Shown here: positions 35,701 through 46,600 of the stretch, one piece after another
Numbering within the stretch: the first letter of the stretch is position 1
Layout: each line of letters opens with the position of its first letter
Origin: Epinephelus fuscoguttatus
Taxonomy: Eukaryota; Chordata; Actinopteri; Perciformes; Serranidae
Direction: 5' to 3'
Assembly (NCBI RefSeq): GCF_011397635.1
Contig: NC_064759.1
Coordinates: forward strand, 21,104,428 to 21,168,427
Length of the DNA stretch: 64,000 nucleotides
The notes under the pieces: generated by a model
What the model saw: only the letters and a program-made list of their open reading frames with translations
The model's database searches: none
Told to the model about the DNA's origin: nothing
Position numbers and translations under genes: made by a program

Positions 35701-38700
35701 TGTGCGGTAGAGGATGGTTTTGAGGGAAGCGATAATGTTAAGGAGGAACAGAAGGGAGTAAAGAGAGAAGAGGGAGGATTTGGGGAGTAAGAGAATTAGT
35801 CTGGGAGGTATAATGAAATTAGTGACCCATAGTAGGCGAGGTAAAATTAATGAAAAAGGAGGAGGGGATGAAGCCAGTGGCTCAGGGCTTTATGCTAATA
35901 AAACCCATTTGATATGCAGTGCTCATGCTCTTAGATGTTTGATATTGTAGCTGTCTAAATGTAGCGTTACATTTACATACAGTACATACAGCACTGTGAT
36001 GAAGCCTGAGCAGTTGAGTGTCTCTTTATTTTCAGTCATCAGCCCACGCTGGAGATGACACTACAGTCTTTCTCATTCCTCTTACCGCCAGTGCTAATAG
36101 GGTGGCAGGGTGACCAAACTCTTAGAAGCACTACTCTGTTATTGCTGAAAGGTCACATCCTCCAAACTCACAGCAGCTACATGTAGTTCCTGTCGTGGAA
36201 CATCCGCATCCTTGAGCACGACTCTCAACCTCCTACCTACTCACTTATAACTCTGGAAATGAGCAAAAGCTTAAAATCCTAAAATATGAAATGCTTCTGC
36301 TGAGTCACAGGCAAGCGGAAAGTCTGTAAAAATGCAAGTGATTAAAGCTGTTTGCTTGGATGTTTTTGTTTGTTTGTCAATGCTGCTGCGGTTCTCCTTT
36401 AGTCTCAGCCTCCTCCGTCCGCACGCCCCCCTCTTCTCCCTCTCCAATTATTTAACTTAGGCTGGCCGCCAAGAGGCATCTCGGCTACCACTCACACCGT
36501 CTGCCCCCTTATTCGCCATCTGTGCCTCTATCTGAATCCTGTCCCTTCTCAGCTCTCACTTGCTTTGATTACAACAAATTATCCTCAACAGAAACATAAA
36601 ACTGCCCTCTATTGTTCCGTCACTCCAACTTTTGAAGTGAGCTCTCTCATTCTCTGCTGATCGCTGCCTACAGTCATTTAGAAACCTTTTTCTGTGTAAT
36701 TCTGCTTTTGCAGCTCTTTGGTAAAACATCTTTTACTCTCCCTGCAGATGCAGTGGACGGGGTGAGTCTGTTTGTTCCCTCGGTGGCGGTGGAGGGGAGA
36801 AACGTGTCTCTGAGGTGTACGTGGACGTCTGGGACAGAGATTACTGTCCAGTGGGGCAAAGGAGGCATAGCCATCACCCCGGACGCCAGGATTACCATCT
36901 CTGATGGCTCTCTTGTCATCAACCCAGCCCAGCGGAGTGATGCCGGGGACTACACATGTACCGTCAGCAACCTTGTCAGCGCCCAAACTGCCACACAGAG
37001 CCTCACTGTCTACTGTGAGTTTGCACTGATCAGGACAAGTGGCAGCTAATCTGCTGGAGCCACTGCAAATAGCAGTAGCTTATCTGCTCTATCTACACTG
37101 CAATGCTTACAGTGTGCTGAATTGCACCCGGATTGCACAGAACATTCTTCCATAAGCTTATCGTACGGCCTCTAGCTTCGTCTTGATTGCATCCTGATCG
37201 ACAGTCTCACAGTAATGTCCCAACACACCCAATCACCCACCAGCAAAGTAAAGTGGCCAGATTGTTGTCTTCTAACATCAGAGGTTTTTTAACCCTGATG
37301 AAAAACACATCAGATTGTACATGCTGTTCAAATCAATGCATGGCAAAAAAGAATGTGCTTCTAAGTCATGTTTAATTTTGAGCCACCACTTTCTGTGTTC
37401 CTCCCAGACACTGGACTTTAATTTGGTCATATAATATTAATCTGTAACATCACCACCACAGGGTCTGTTGCAGTCCTGCTTTCTGATTGAAGCTCATGAA
37501 ACTCGGGGTGCAACTAAAGATTACCTTCATTATCAGTTCATCTCTTTAGTCCATGAATTATCAGAAAATAGTGAAAAACACTTGTTCATACGTTGTGGTG
37601 AAGACATAATCACTGCTTGGACGACATGTCTTTGACTCAGTGAAACACTACATTTATGTACTGTGCAGTAGAACCCCGGGTTCACGTCCACGATCTGTCT
37701 GTGGTTGAGTTTAGGCAACAAAAGCACTTTGGTTACGGTTAGGAAAGACTGGTTTTGGTTTAAGGTCCAGTGTGAAGAATTTAGTGACATCTAGCGGTGA
37801 GGTTGCAGATTGCAACCAAATCAACCAACCAAAGCTTGTAGAACTGTGGTGGTTGACGCAAAAACAGGAGAACTAGAGTCAGTTTTTGATTTGTCCATTC
37901 TGGGCTATTGTAGAAACAACATGGCAGACTCTGTGGAAGAGGACCCTCTCCTTATATGGGAACTGCCCATTGGTCCAACAGCCCGTTGGTTCGACATCCC
38001 ATTGTTCCGACCATATTAAACCCATTGTTCCGAAGTCCGTTCCGAAATCATCATGATGCCCTGTGGTTAAGGTCTGCTTAGATTAAGGCACAAAAACCAC
38101 TTGGTTAGGGTTAGGAAAAGATCATGGTGTGGGTTAAAATGAAAAACAAAGTGACAAACACATAAGCCGTGAGCCTGCTCCGCCTCAAGCCTTTCCCAGC
38201 TAACCCAGAGCCGGTCGCGGCGCACCATACGCCCGCCGCGAGCCGTTCAGCACCGCGGACAGTCGGACTAATGGGATGTCGGACCAATGGGCTGTCGAAC
38301 CAATGACATGGACCCCCTTATATAGATATAAACAGCTCATTCTAAGCCAACAAAAACACAACAACTCTCAATTTCAGATGATTATTCACCAAAGACAGCA
38401 TAGTTATGAATATTATGCTGATTTTCTGCCACTAGATAACCCTTTATCCTATACACTGGTTCTTAAATGTTAGTAAAAATAGGTAATAATAAAAAATAAT
38501 GCTGTTGAACCAAACAAAACATTGGAAAAACAAATGAAATACATTCAGTATCCACATTTTTGCGACTTGACAGATTGAGTAATTAGCAACATTTCCTCAT
38601 TATGTTAATAGAAAACAATTTACTCTGCGTTATGTTTCGTTTTCCTCATAAAACATTTACTGTTTCAGATTAGTTGCATATAAACATAATCTCTAAGGGA

Positions 38701-41700
38701 AGGGGCTGCTCCCAGAAGCTAATGTGAGGTCTTGAATTTGATTCACAGTATATGTAACAGAACAAAAGCCGCATCCTCACGTTTGAGAAGCTACACACAT
38801 TTTGGAAACACCATTATTCTGTTTAATGCTGAAACACTCTTGATGCCACTCTCATACATGTCTGTTAAATTTAAAGCTTGAACCAGCAGCCAGTTAGCTT
38901 AGCTTAGCATAAAGACTGGATTCCTGGGTAAACATTGCTGTTTACCAAGTTTTTTTCTTGTTCACTTAATCCTTACATAAACTGAAGTGTAATTCCTTCA
39001 AGTTGTGGTTTTACATTGGGTTATGTGCTGGACTATATCACAGCCAAGTGTAGTACCTTGTCAATCTGAAGTTGCCAGGCAACCAGCAGAGACTCCAGTA
39101 AGTCAGAGAATAAGCATAATTCCCAAAATGTTGAACTATATCCTTGAATAAACCTGTTGTACTTTTTTGATTTCCTCATACAGCTTATAATACAAGTCAT
39201 TTTACACTAAGATCAATACTGTATGGAGATATTTCATCAAACTGTGCTGATCAGCAGGCTGCAGTAACTTGTCTGGGATGACTCTCTTCATTATGCAGTA
39301 CTCCCCTCAGCCTCTGCAGGATTTTGAGTGAGCTATGACCGTTGCCTGCCACTCAGGTTCTTCTGTAAACATGACTTGTTGAGACGCATGTTTATCCAAG
39401 AGGTGGCAGCCATCGGGATTTTAGATTTAACATCCAACCTGAAAGTGCACAGTCCCTTAATGCGCTGACTGAAGGGGCTCATCAAAATGCTTTAGCCAGA
39501 CGAGGTGACTTAAACCCCAGAATTGACAAAATGATAAACCCTTAAGCAGGTTATATAATCTGTGCCTTAGAGCCAGCTTTTTAGGAATACAGATTCTCCT
39601 TGTTGCACTTGTAAACGAAATGTTTTTGATGCTGATAACGATGTCCTCTGATCATCAACAAACCAGATGGCCCCGACACCCCTGTGCTGACCAAGGACAC
39701 CTCAAAAGACTGCGTCGGGGGAGCCGATGTGCTGGTTGGACAGACGGTGCGTCTCACCTGCATGTCTGACTCGCTGCCCCCTGCCCTCTTCTCATGGCAA
39801 CGTGACGGACAGACGGTCGCATCTGGCCAGCCGGACAGCGGGGTGCTCAGCCTTCAGACTTTCTCTACGGATGAGAGTGGCCAGTACGTCTGCACGGCCA
39901 GAAACAGCATCACTGGAGGCACGTCGGAGCAGGGGACAGACTTAGCCATCGTAGGTGAGTTATGGTGGACGCTGACCTCTCTGTGACTGATAATGATGAC
40001 GGTTGGTTTTGGACTCCATCCCTGTATCTGTCTTCAGGACAGGAGAGGGACAGAAAGTATCCTGAGAGATTGATCTGGTGAGAATGTGGTCAAAGTCATT
40101 CAGTGACTTTCATACACACACGCTCTCCTCCTTTTATTTTCATTTCTTTTTTGACTCTGTCTCCCTCTCTTTGCTATTTATCATCCATTTTTACAATCTT
40201 CCCCTCCTCTTGTCTGTCTGAGCTGCAGACTCATTATCTTTATTAATTCTCCCCCTTTGACACCATTTTTTCTATTTCAGCCACATGTCTAAATGCAGGG
40301 GAAGTGGCGGGGATTGTGATTGGCTCTTTGCTCCTGCTCTTAATCATCATCCTCCTCATCGTGCTCATTGTCTTTCTCGTGCGAAGGAGGGGTAAGTCTC
40401 TTTGTGCGATGTCTTGTTTGTCCACTTTGTATTTTGATTCAGATACGTCACAAAAGGCTTTTTGATGATCCCTATTTCCATCTGTGCTTTACATAATAGC
40501 TCAGGCCTCTTGCAGTAAAATTATTTCTTTTCGGTATTTCTATTATTACAGGACGACAGAGACAAAATGATACTACTGTGCTTGTGCAGAAGAACAACCC
40601 AAATCCCAGGCCTTTAGTAAGCCACAGTAAAGTTTACATACGATTCACTATTGATTTTGTCTTCATCTTATCCATGTAATGGTGCTAAAGGGATTTTCAC
40701 AAATTAACCCTCTCCCTCCATCTTTCTTTTACTGTCTCTTCTCTCTCTCCCCTCATTTTTCATCTGCTCCCATTAAGCCTCCAGAACCACAACCTAATGG
40801 TGCAAGGGATTTGGGCCAAGGTCCCCACCCCCCCCTCTTTTACATGAACTCACACACACGCAACCCTGACCGCTTATACAGAGCCCCGCATGAAAGCCGT
40901 GGCAACTCGCAGACACTGGCGCTGGAAGGGGTGCATAACTCTGACACACACCGACACAATGGTCGTACCCACACAAATGGACTCCCACACTATGCCTCTC
41001 AAAATGGCAGTGCATTCCCACACAATGGCAATGACAACCCGGCTTTCACACACACTGATGCTCAGAATCCAAACACACAGCAGCAAAATCCTAACATTGT
41101 CATTCAGACTGGCACTGCCCAGGGCGGCGCCCAGCCATCGGCGGTCCACGTCAACCTTAACACGCTGCCACAATCTGCCCAGCAAGGCAACAACAGTGCA
41201 CAAATGCCCACCATTCATGTCAATCTTAACTCGTACCCAACCAATGGCCAACAGAGTCAGCAAGACAACTCATTTCCTCTTCCCAATACAGCCGGTTATA
41301 ATGCTTCACAACCACCCCAACAAAACCTGACACATACGGGGCAGCCGGATCCCAGATTGCAAAGTGGGCAATCCTATCCTAATCCTACTGACCCCCAGGT
41401 GAATGATAACATAGAAGCAGGTCTACTAGATCGGCTTGGACTTATCCCGACTGGATACACACATCATAACAGAAATAACATTCCTCAGCGAAATGCCAAC
41501 ACACAGACGTACCAGCTGGAGCAAGAGCCTCGTCACAGGTCTGATAGAAACTCCTGGGATCTCCTCCGAGGGACACCGGCGTACCCCACTGGCACGCGTC
41601 AGAGAGGACACACATCATCTGAGGACACCTCTGACACTACAGGCTACACTTCCCATCCTCCCATACGGAACGCAAGAATGCCGAGCAGATCTCAGCCACG

Positions 41701-43082
41701 AACTGAGAGCAGAAGCACTTCCCGCAGCAGAGCTCCACCCAGACGAGATACACCATCAGTGGACAGACAGACACGGAGTCGCTCGGCTGATCTCCGAGGC
41801 CCAAACACTCGCAGTGTAACACAGCTTGAAGCTGAACACCACACACAGAGAAGCCCCCACACACAAAGGAGGAGCGCTCAGCGAGACATCAGTGGTTCGC
41901 CTCGTAGCCAGACTGCCCCCAGGCAGGAAGCCACACACAGAAATAACCCCCAGGCACTACCTCTCATGAGCCAGCAGGACTCTGTAGGCCGCTCTGCTGT
42001 GTCACAAGGACCAGTGAAACAACAGGCAGCGACTGCACCGTGGGTTGTGGATTCAAGAGCTTTGGCTGATCCTAATCACCTTCCACAGGCACACGTGGCC
42101 CAGCAACACAGAGCAGAACCGATCCAAACACCACCACAAGGTCTGGGCAAACAGACACAGCCTGTCATAAATGGTGCCAGTCAACCTCGCCAAGGAGGCA
42201 CTGCTCCAGTCCTGTACTCTCCTGCCCAACGTAATCCCAGTACCCTAACCCAGGCTGCACTTACAGCCCACACCGAGAGGACTCAGACATTTCAGAATCG
42301 GAGGCAACAGACCCAGGCCGCCCTGCTCCACCCTGGACCACAGGCACGTGTCCCTGTTGCTGGGGCTCAGCACCCACCAACTCCTCCTCCTGTTATCCCC
42401 CTTGAACAGTTTCAGACCCTCCCCAAGAAACACACCCAGCACAGATCCCCAATCAGAGGCCCTCAGCCCCCCAGACCACCTGTTAACATACCCGTGGCTC
42501 AACGACCCCAACCAGCACAACACAGGCCCGCCAACCATCATCACCATCCTGGAAATGGCCACTTGCATGTCAATGCACACAGACACGCTCATGCTCGTGG
42601 CCACGGGCACCCTGCCCACTTCACCCACCCACAGCAGGTGAGTGAGACTCAGCATGATGGTTTGAAACCGCAGCCAACAGTAGCCATATGTTTACTGATA
42701 TTACAAACTTCCAGCACACGGCTCTCTCAGATGTGCACTTAAGGCTGTCATGTCATGTTGCTCTTCCCGTGTACTTGCATGCATGCATTGTTACAGGCCT
42801 GCTTCTACCTGCACTATCTGCTCAACAGTTTGTGTTTTTGTCTGTAGTGTGCATTTCTTGAAGGATGCTTGACAGCTCCTGTAAATGGATGTTGCATTTT
42901 TACGATTGACAGTCTTCTCGTTGCCATGAAAATGTATTTAGTCTTGAGTGTTTGTGACACCGTGGCAGTTTTTAAAAGTAGCATTGTGTGTCAGAGGTTC
43001 TGCCTCTTCTGCATGACATGCTGGCAATGAAGGGCTTGTTGTGTCTTTCCAGCATCAGACTCACAGAGGGAGACCAAGATGA
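26326..43082 (+). CDS. Gene B: CEACAM/HEPACAM-like three-Ig-domain receptor with very long cytoplasmic tail
   Basis: Predicted type I membrane protein of 1003 aa, join(26326..26365, 35267..35617, 36748..37014, 39667..39954, 40281..40391, 40552..40616, 40778..42637, 43053..43082), 3012 nt in frame. Signal peptide 1-22 (cut after VLA), V-like N domain 23-130 with no cysteine, C2 domains 131-219 and 220-315, membrane helix about 327-349 followed by RRR, tail 353-1003. The D2/D3 junction makes YGPDTP, the linker motif of CEACAM and HEPACAM relatives, and a cysteine-free N domain is also a CEACAM trait. These proteins mediate homophilic or heterophilic adhesion at the plasma membrane. The tail has no clear ITIM (V/I/L/S-x-Y-x-x-V/L/I) and is low-complexity, with SR/RS, PxxP and a His-rich end, so signalling by tyrosine phosphatases is not supported. 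The family call is fairly secure; the orthologue is not. Confidence 0.8.
27400..27780 (+). repeat. Dispersed repeat split by the SINE (homologous to 60100-60240)
   Basis: GTGATGACATCCTGAGCAAA ... GTAACCTGAGCTTCTCTGTGG then, beyond the SINE, TTTGTTATGGTGAGCTGG. The copy at 60140-60235 reads continuously through the same point (CCTGAGCCTCTCTGTCGTTT, then GTTATGGTAAGCCGG). Confidence 0.65.
27542..27731 (-). repeat. tRNA-derived SINE with 11-bp target duplication
   Basis: On the minus strand it starts GGGGCATCGGTGGCTTAGTG, has an A-box-like GTGGCTTAGTGGTAGAG and a B box GGTTCGAATCC, then a non-tRNA body and a poly-A tail (T run at 27543 onward). CTTCTCTGTGG flanks it on both sides (27531-27541 and 27732-27742). 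It lies in intron 1 of gene B, antisense to it. The tRNA-like head is part of the SINE, not a working tRNA gene. Confidence 0.85.
27903..28275. mobile_element. hAT MITE, 373 bp, perfect 8-bp TSD
   Basis: Starts TAGGGCTGCAACGATTAGTC and ends GTTGCAGCCCTA, with ATCAAGTG on both sides (27895-27902 and 28276-28283). Interior copies of ATTAGTCGACTAATCG are self-complementary. Located in intron 1 of gene B. Confidence 0.85.
28290..30190. other. Intron 1 of gene B; nothing recognised
   Basis: No domain-bearing frames and no clear repeat termini. Confidence 0.5.
30337..31896. mobile_element. Foldback DNA element with ~260-bp inverted arms
   Basis: The left arm (30337 to about 30615; starts AAAGGGACAGTTCACCCTAA) and the right arm (about 31640-31896; ends GGGGTGAACTGACCCTTT) are reverse complements over about 260 bases, including TGGTGCTCAAAGCGCC / GGCGCTTTGAGCACCA and ACAGACCTTGTTGTGAG / CACAACAAGGTCTGTGG. 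The 1-kb centre has no recognised ORF. Confidence 0.75.
31897..32060. repeat. Right part of a dispersed repeat split by the foldback element
   Basis: AAAGTAAAAGTACTTCTACTG ... GTTGTAGGTGCTTCAAGTGG. The left part is at about 30196-30336 (TTTGTTCTCTGCAGTGAAGA ... CCAGTAAAAGTATGAAAATA). Same family as 25300-25790. Confidence 0.5.
32724..32797. repeat. (GA)n microsatellite within LINE 3' UTR
   Basis: About 37 nearly perfect GA units. The serine/leucine frame across it on the minus strand is an artefact. Confidence 0.95.
33282..34814 (-). pseudogene. LINE ORF2 reverse transcriptase remnant with one internal stop
   Basis: A single frame encodes reverse transcriptase blocks: [44 protein letters not shown], the catalytic YADDTQLY, then the C-terminal [16 protein letters not shown] and [20 protein letters not shown] blocks typical of L2/CR1-type fish LINEs. 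The only break is a TGA at 33843-33845; the frame on both sides is the same, so it is a point change, not a frameshift. The open frame extends upstream without a stop to about 34978. Few lesions suggest a fairly recent insertion. Confidence 0.88.
35267..35617 (+). CDS. Gene B exon 2 (cysteine-free V-like N domain)
   Basis: Length 351 nt, phase 1 at both ends, acceptor CTGTTTAG and donor GTAAGA. Contains the end of the signal peptide and an Ig V-like fold ([32 protein letters not shown]). There is no cysteine in the exon at all. One N-glycosylation sequon (NYT) is present. Confidence 0.85.
35618..36747. other. Gene B intron 2
   Basis: Begins with a GA-rich tract (35655-35690). No repeat ends or coding signals recognised. 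Confidence 0.6.
36748..37014 (+). CDS. Gene B exon 3 (first C2 Ig domain)
   Basis: Length 267 nt, phase 1 at both ends, acceptor CCCTGCAG and donor GTGAGT. Canonical Ig residues are present: VSLRCTW, VQWGKG, and [12 protein letters not shown]. An NVS sequon precedes the first cysteine. The last codon is split and is completed by exon 4 to give the YGPD linker. Confidence 0.88.
37505..37830. repeat. Dispersed repeat fragments in gene B intron 3
   Basis: TTATCAGAAAATAGTGAAAA (hAT-like GGCTGCAAC family), AACCCCGGGTTCACGTCC with GGTTACGGTTAGGAAAGA, and TAGTGACATCTAGCGGTGAG with GTTGCAGATTGCAACC, three short pieces I recall as frequent in fish genomes. Confidence 0.45.
37952..38328. mobile_element. 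Foldback MITE with CCATTGGTCCGACA arms, in gene B intron 3
   Basis: The left arm CCCATTGGTCCAACAGCCCG, then TTGGTTCGACATCCCATTG is matched in reverse complement by 38258-38320 (CGGACTAATGGGATGTCGGA, CCAATGGGCTGTCG). CTTATATG and CTTATATA abut the two ends, an imperfect 8-bp duplication. The unit also holds a GC-rich centre around 38205-38260. Confidence 0.6.
38329..39666. other. Gene B intron 3, remainder
   Basis: Contains the TTAGCTTAGCTTAGCATAA repeat (38795-39140). No other recognisable feature before exon 4. Confidence 0.5.
39667..39954 (+). CDS. Gene B exon 4 (second C2 Ig domain with YGPD linker)
   Basis: Length 288 nt, phase 1 at both ends, acceptor AACCAG and donor GTGAGT. Begins GPDTPVLT, then [16 protein letters not shown] and [11 protein letters not shown], the full Ig C2 pattern. 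An additional unpaired-looking cysteine occurs in SKDCVGG. Confidence 0.88.
40281..40391 (+). CDS. Gene B exon 5 (transmembrane)
   Basis: Length 111 nt, phase 1 at both ends, acceptor ATTTCAG and donor GTAAGT. Encodes a short juxtamembrane stretch (ATCLNAGE), a long aliphatic helix starting [13 protein letters not shown], and the stop-transfer RRR. Confidence 0.88.
40552..40616 (+). CDS. Gene B exon 6 (juxtamembrane cytoplasmic)
   Basis: Length 65 nt, entering phase 1 and leaving phase 0 (donor GTAAGC). Reads [20 protein letters not shown] then PL. The phase change from 1 to 0 marks the start of the tail exons and matches exon 7, whose frame is open from its acceptor. Confidence 0.75.
40778..42637 (+). 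CDS. Gene B exon 7 (1.86-kb low-complexity cytoplasmic tail)
   Basis: An uninterrupted 620-codon frame after acceptor CATTAAG. Regions in order: N/H/T/Q-rich segment with a duplicated VHVNLN/IHVNLN motif, a segment with [13 protein letters not shown] that looks the most ordered, an SR/RS-rich stretch ([19 protein letters not shown]), a Q/P-rich stretch with PPTPPP and PRPP, and a His-rich end ([15 protein letters not shown]). Probably intrinsically disordered. The frame could instead run through the GTGAGT at 42638 to a stop at 42742, giving a slightly longer alternative C-terminus (retained intron). Confidence 0.82.
43053..43082 (+). CDS. Gene B exon 8 (last nine codons and stop)
   Basis: A good acceptor (GTCTTTCCAG) in the right phase opens HQTHRGRPR and a TGA. 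The His/Arg character continues that of the end of exon 7. This is the only nearby acceptor I found that keeps composition and frame, but a nine-codon exon is hard to prove without transcript data. Confidence 0.5.
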   Translation, partial: HQTHRGRPR

Positions 43083-43674
43083 TGACAGATGTCAGCAGAC
43101 TACACTCCACAACTGTCCCGCATCCACTGTCACAAACAAACAGCTGACAGACGTGATCCAATATACCACCGAGCGAGACTGACTGCACAAGGTTCTGCTC
43201 TCAAAAAAAGCTGTCATACCCTGGAATCTGAGTCAGAAAGTCAGTTTTTTTATGAAAGAAATGAGCATGTCTCCCATGGGGATGATGAAATGTAACTTTT
43301 TGGAAATCAGTCCTGCTTTCTTAGAAAGAAATGACAAATTGTCTCAAAAGAGGCTCGAACTGCACCTCTTTAAAATGTACTGAATTAAATAAGCAAAATG
43401 ATACTGACAGAGTTTTAGATAAAATGCTCCCCCATCAACAACCTCTCTCTCCAAACACACACACACATACTATACAATTTTACTTCTGAAGCACTGGTCA
43501 TGCATCAAACTTTGCCAAGAGCTTGCACAGAGCAGACAAGTTCAGTGATCCATGGCTCTTGACCAAGCCCACATCCTCTCATCCATTCGTCATCGAAACT
43601 AAACAACACTACCTTGACAAAATGCCCTTGATGTGCCTGTATGAATATCTGTGCATGATCTAATAGACAATAAA
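43083..43674 (+). other. Gene B 3' UTR with candidate AATAAA
   Basis: No coding signal after the TGA. An AATAAA at 43669-43674 is the first polyadenylation signal seen, giving a 3' UTR of roughly 600 bases. The exact end is not determinable here. Confidence 0.4.
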
Positions 43675-46600
43675 TGAGAGGGGACTCGGCCCCTGGGAAC
43701 AGTGACAATTATGAAAGAAGAAATTAGCCGTAGGGGTGGTCTTCATGTTCATGGAACTATTTATTTTGCGCCTTCTGTTTACAGATGCCTCTTATGACAC
43801 TTCTCAATTAAGGGGATTCGCCTCAGCGGCGCTCAGAAGTAATGCTCAGCTAACTATGAAGGGGATCCCACAAATGGATGGGCGCTTATTAATTAAATGC
43901 TTTTATGTGACTTAAATGACTTGGAAAATAATCACACCCGTGCATGAATGAGGTCAGCACAAAGACTTGAGCTGCCACGCTTTCTGCTGAAAAAGCACAA
44001 TGTAACAATTTACTGTCTGCACTGGGTCATACTCGGCACATTAAAACCAATGGGACATCATTATTACTTTTGGAGATTATGTATTTATTGATTTATAATG
44101 TCTGTGTTGTTTTTTTGAGACTCAGGAAACTTGTAAAAATTGATTATTTGAGTATCAATGATATCATTTATGAATAAATGTGGCCAAATTCATAAGGAAG
44201 TCTGGTGATATTCTGTATTTCTCTTATTGTCAACAAATCCCGGATTAACTGATCATACTAACAACTATCGCCTGTGCAGACAAAATATGTGTCTCTTCTT
44301 CTTCTGTCCCTCAGAGCTCCATCATTATCCAAAAACTAAAACACACATCAGTGAGCCTCACGGTCACACATGGTGACACAGTCCATCATTAGTATAAACA
44401 TGGGCACTGTGATTTTTCTATCCTGCTGCTGTAAATTCTCACTGTGGCTCCAAATGTGTATTAATCCCCAGCTGAAAATAGACCCAAACATATGCACTAT
44501 TTACAGCTGTGTGAGCAACATTTGTAAGAGCTACAGTCCAGCTGTTTGAAGAAATCACTTTGCAATAGGCAACCCCCCCCTATTTATATGCAACCTGTTT
44601 TTAAAGATTTAGGTCTTCAGGAGCAACAAATGGGCTGAAAATGAGGGATGCAGCCAAATCCTTCTACTTTATTTCGGTAAAGCACAGATAATGCGATGGA
44701 AACAGATATTAATTCTACCCAAAGTTGCTTGTTCTTGTGTTTCAGCCAAAATCACTTCAAATCACTTCATATCACTGTGAATGACCACAAGATGTAGAAA
44801 AGTAGTTTAGGCCTGCAGTATCCTCCTGAGACACCAGCTTGTGTTTGGTATGCATTTTTAATTGCTTCTAGCTATTTGGGAATGCAGGACCTGATAAGTA
44901 TAAAAACTAAGCATTCTTTTAAACAGGAAGTAGTTTTTGGGAAAAAAAAAGGTGCCCTAAAATGTGGACAATGGATTTGTTTTTAATAGTTGCAAGTGCG
45001 TAATAAATTATAAAACTGTTTATTTCAATATCTGAACGTTGTTGTGCAAAAACAAAATTATAAACACATTTTCCCTGCTCTGTATTCCAGTCTGCGTATG
45101 AATGTCACACCTAATTGGTCCCAGTGTCCTCAAACGAGTACTTAATTAACAGCATTTTAGCTTGTTACTATTGCTAACATTGGTCAAATTTATATTTAGC
45201 ACCATTAAACAAGTTTTAACCATGAAATGTGATCAGGTTTTGTACCTTGTCCACTTTTGTGTCGGGATCAGCTGTAGACTGAGCATGAAAGTGTCCACAA
45301 ATGAGGACAACTAGTCTAAGTTGAGCAGAATGAAGTATAAGGGGCAGGAAACCCAAAATGTGATGTCCTGTGAATGTGAATGTGATGTGTAAATATATTT
45401 AATTTTTTTTTATTTAATCATCAATTATGTTCCAATATTAAATCAATTTGATGCTTTGAAGGCACAACAACTGCATTGCCAATGAGTATTAGGTTATTAG
45501 TCTTCTATCCGAAAAACAGATAAAGACAGACAGATATGTCGGTTAAACAGACAGAAATACACATACTGATGTCTCGGTACACCCCCAGTGAGAACCACAG
45601 ACAGAGAAGGGAAGTCAAACGCACTATGAGACAAAGTTTTTATCAGACTTGTTGACAATAAGAAACTTTTCTTTAACATCAAATCACATAAACTCAACAA
45701 TGTAAAGTGGCAGGATCAAATATACAGCACATCTGGTGGCTCCAACCAAACATCTGGTGCATGAAATTTACTGCCTTAAAAATGGTGCCATTTTAGGAAA
45801 ATGAATGCCTCTATATCGTCTATACAGATGTTGAATATTCATATTCACTGCTACATGCACAGTGCTTATCGTTGCTCCTCAGGAAGGATTTGTATTGTTT
45901 GGGCTTCATGAATTGCTCCGAGATCTTATTTTCTCAGTCATAATAAAGATTTTTTGATTATGATCATTTGATTATATGTGTTTGTTTATAGACCTTGGTG
46001 AAGTTTACTGTTGAACAAAACCAATTTCGGCACATTGTCTGCCTTATTTCCATCACAGTGAAAGTCGACGACAGTATTCACAGCAGAATGCACAATCATG
46101 ACTTTATGTTGCCTCCACTTTCAAAATGAACGCATCCTTCCAAACAGGATCTTTTGATTTTCAGCACAAAACACGTCCTCATGCATGTTGACAGTAAGTC
46201 AGACCACAAAAACACCTATTTATTCTGGTGTTCCTCTGAATCACAGAGCTGTTTGCAGTCTGAGCATATTTCTGCTCACTGTGTCTATAGTGCTAATTAT
46301 GCATGGCGCCTGTGTACACCGAGCGCTGTTGTTGATTTTCCTCAGATGAATCTGTTCCTTCGGCTTGTTGTGGAGGTGCAGAGCGTGTGTTTGGATCACA
46401 GCTTCATCAGTCTCCCAATCCCCTGCTCCCACTTGTACGTCACCTCTGATGAACAGTCCTGCTGCTCACTATTGGAGACACTTCACGGTAGTCTAGCACT
46501 GTAATGAGTGGAGATGGAGTGCATTTGAGTACCTGGTACTAGAAAGGGTTGCGGCATTGCCTCCTGGTTCCAGATGAAAGCTGTGATTTATGAAAAGTTT

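Noticed and set aside
40794..42655. Several long antisense or alternative-frame ORFs over gene B exon 7 (up to 146 codons)
   Set aside because: They are explained by the biased composition (few stop-forming codons) of the real 620-codon frame; none has a domain or its own splice context.
42638..42742. Gene B ending at the TAA at 42742 by read-through of exon 7
   Set aside because: A strong GTGAGT donor lies at 42638 and the translation after it loses the His/Gln/Pro character, whereas exon 8 keeps it. Kept only as an alternative.
46154..46504. 116-codon plus-strand frame downstream of gene B
   Set aside because: No domain pattern, no signal peptide or splice phases; length is expected by chance in 64 kb.
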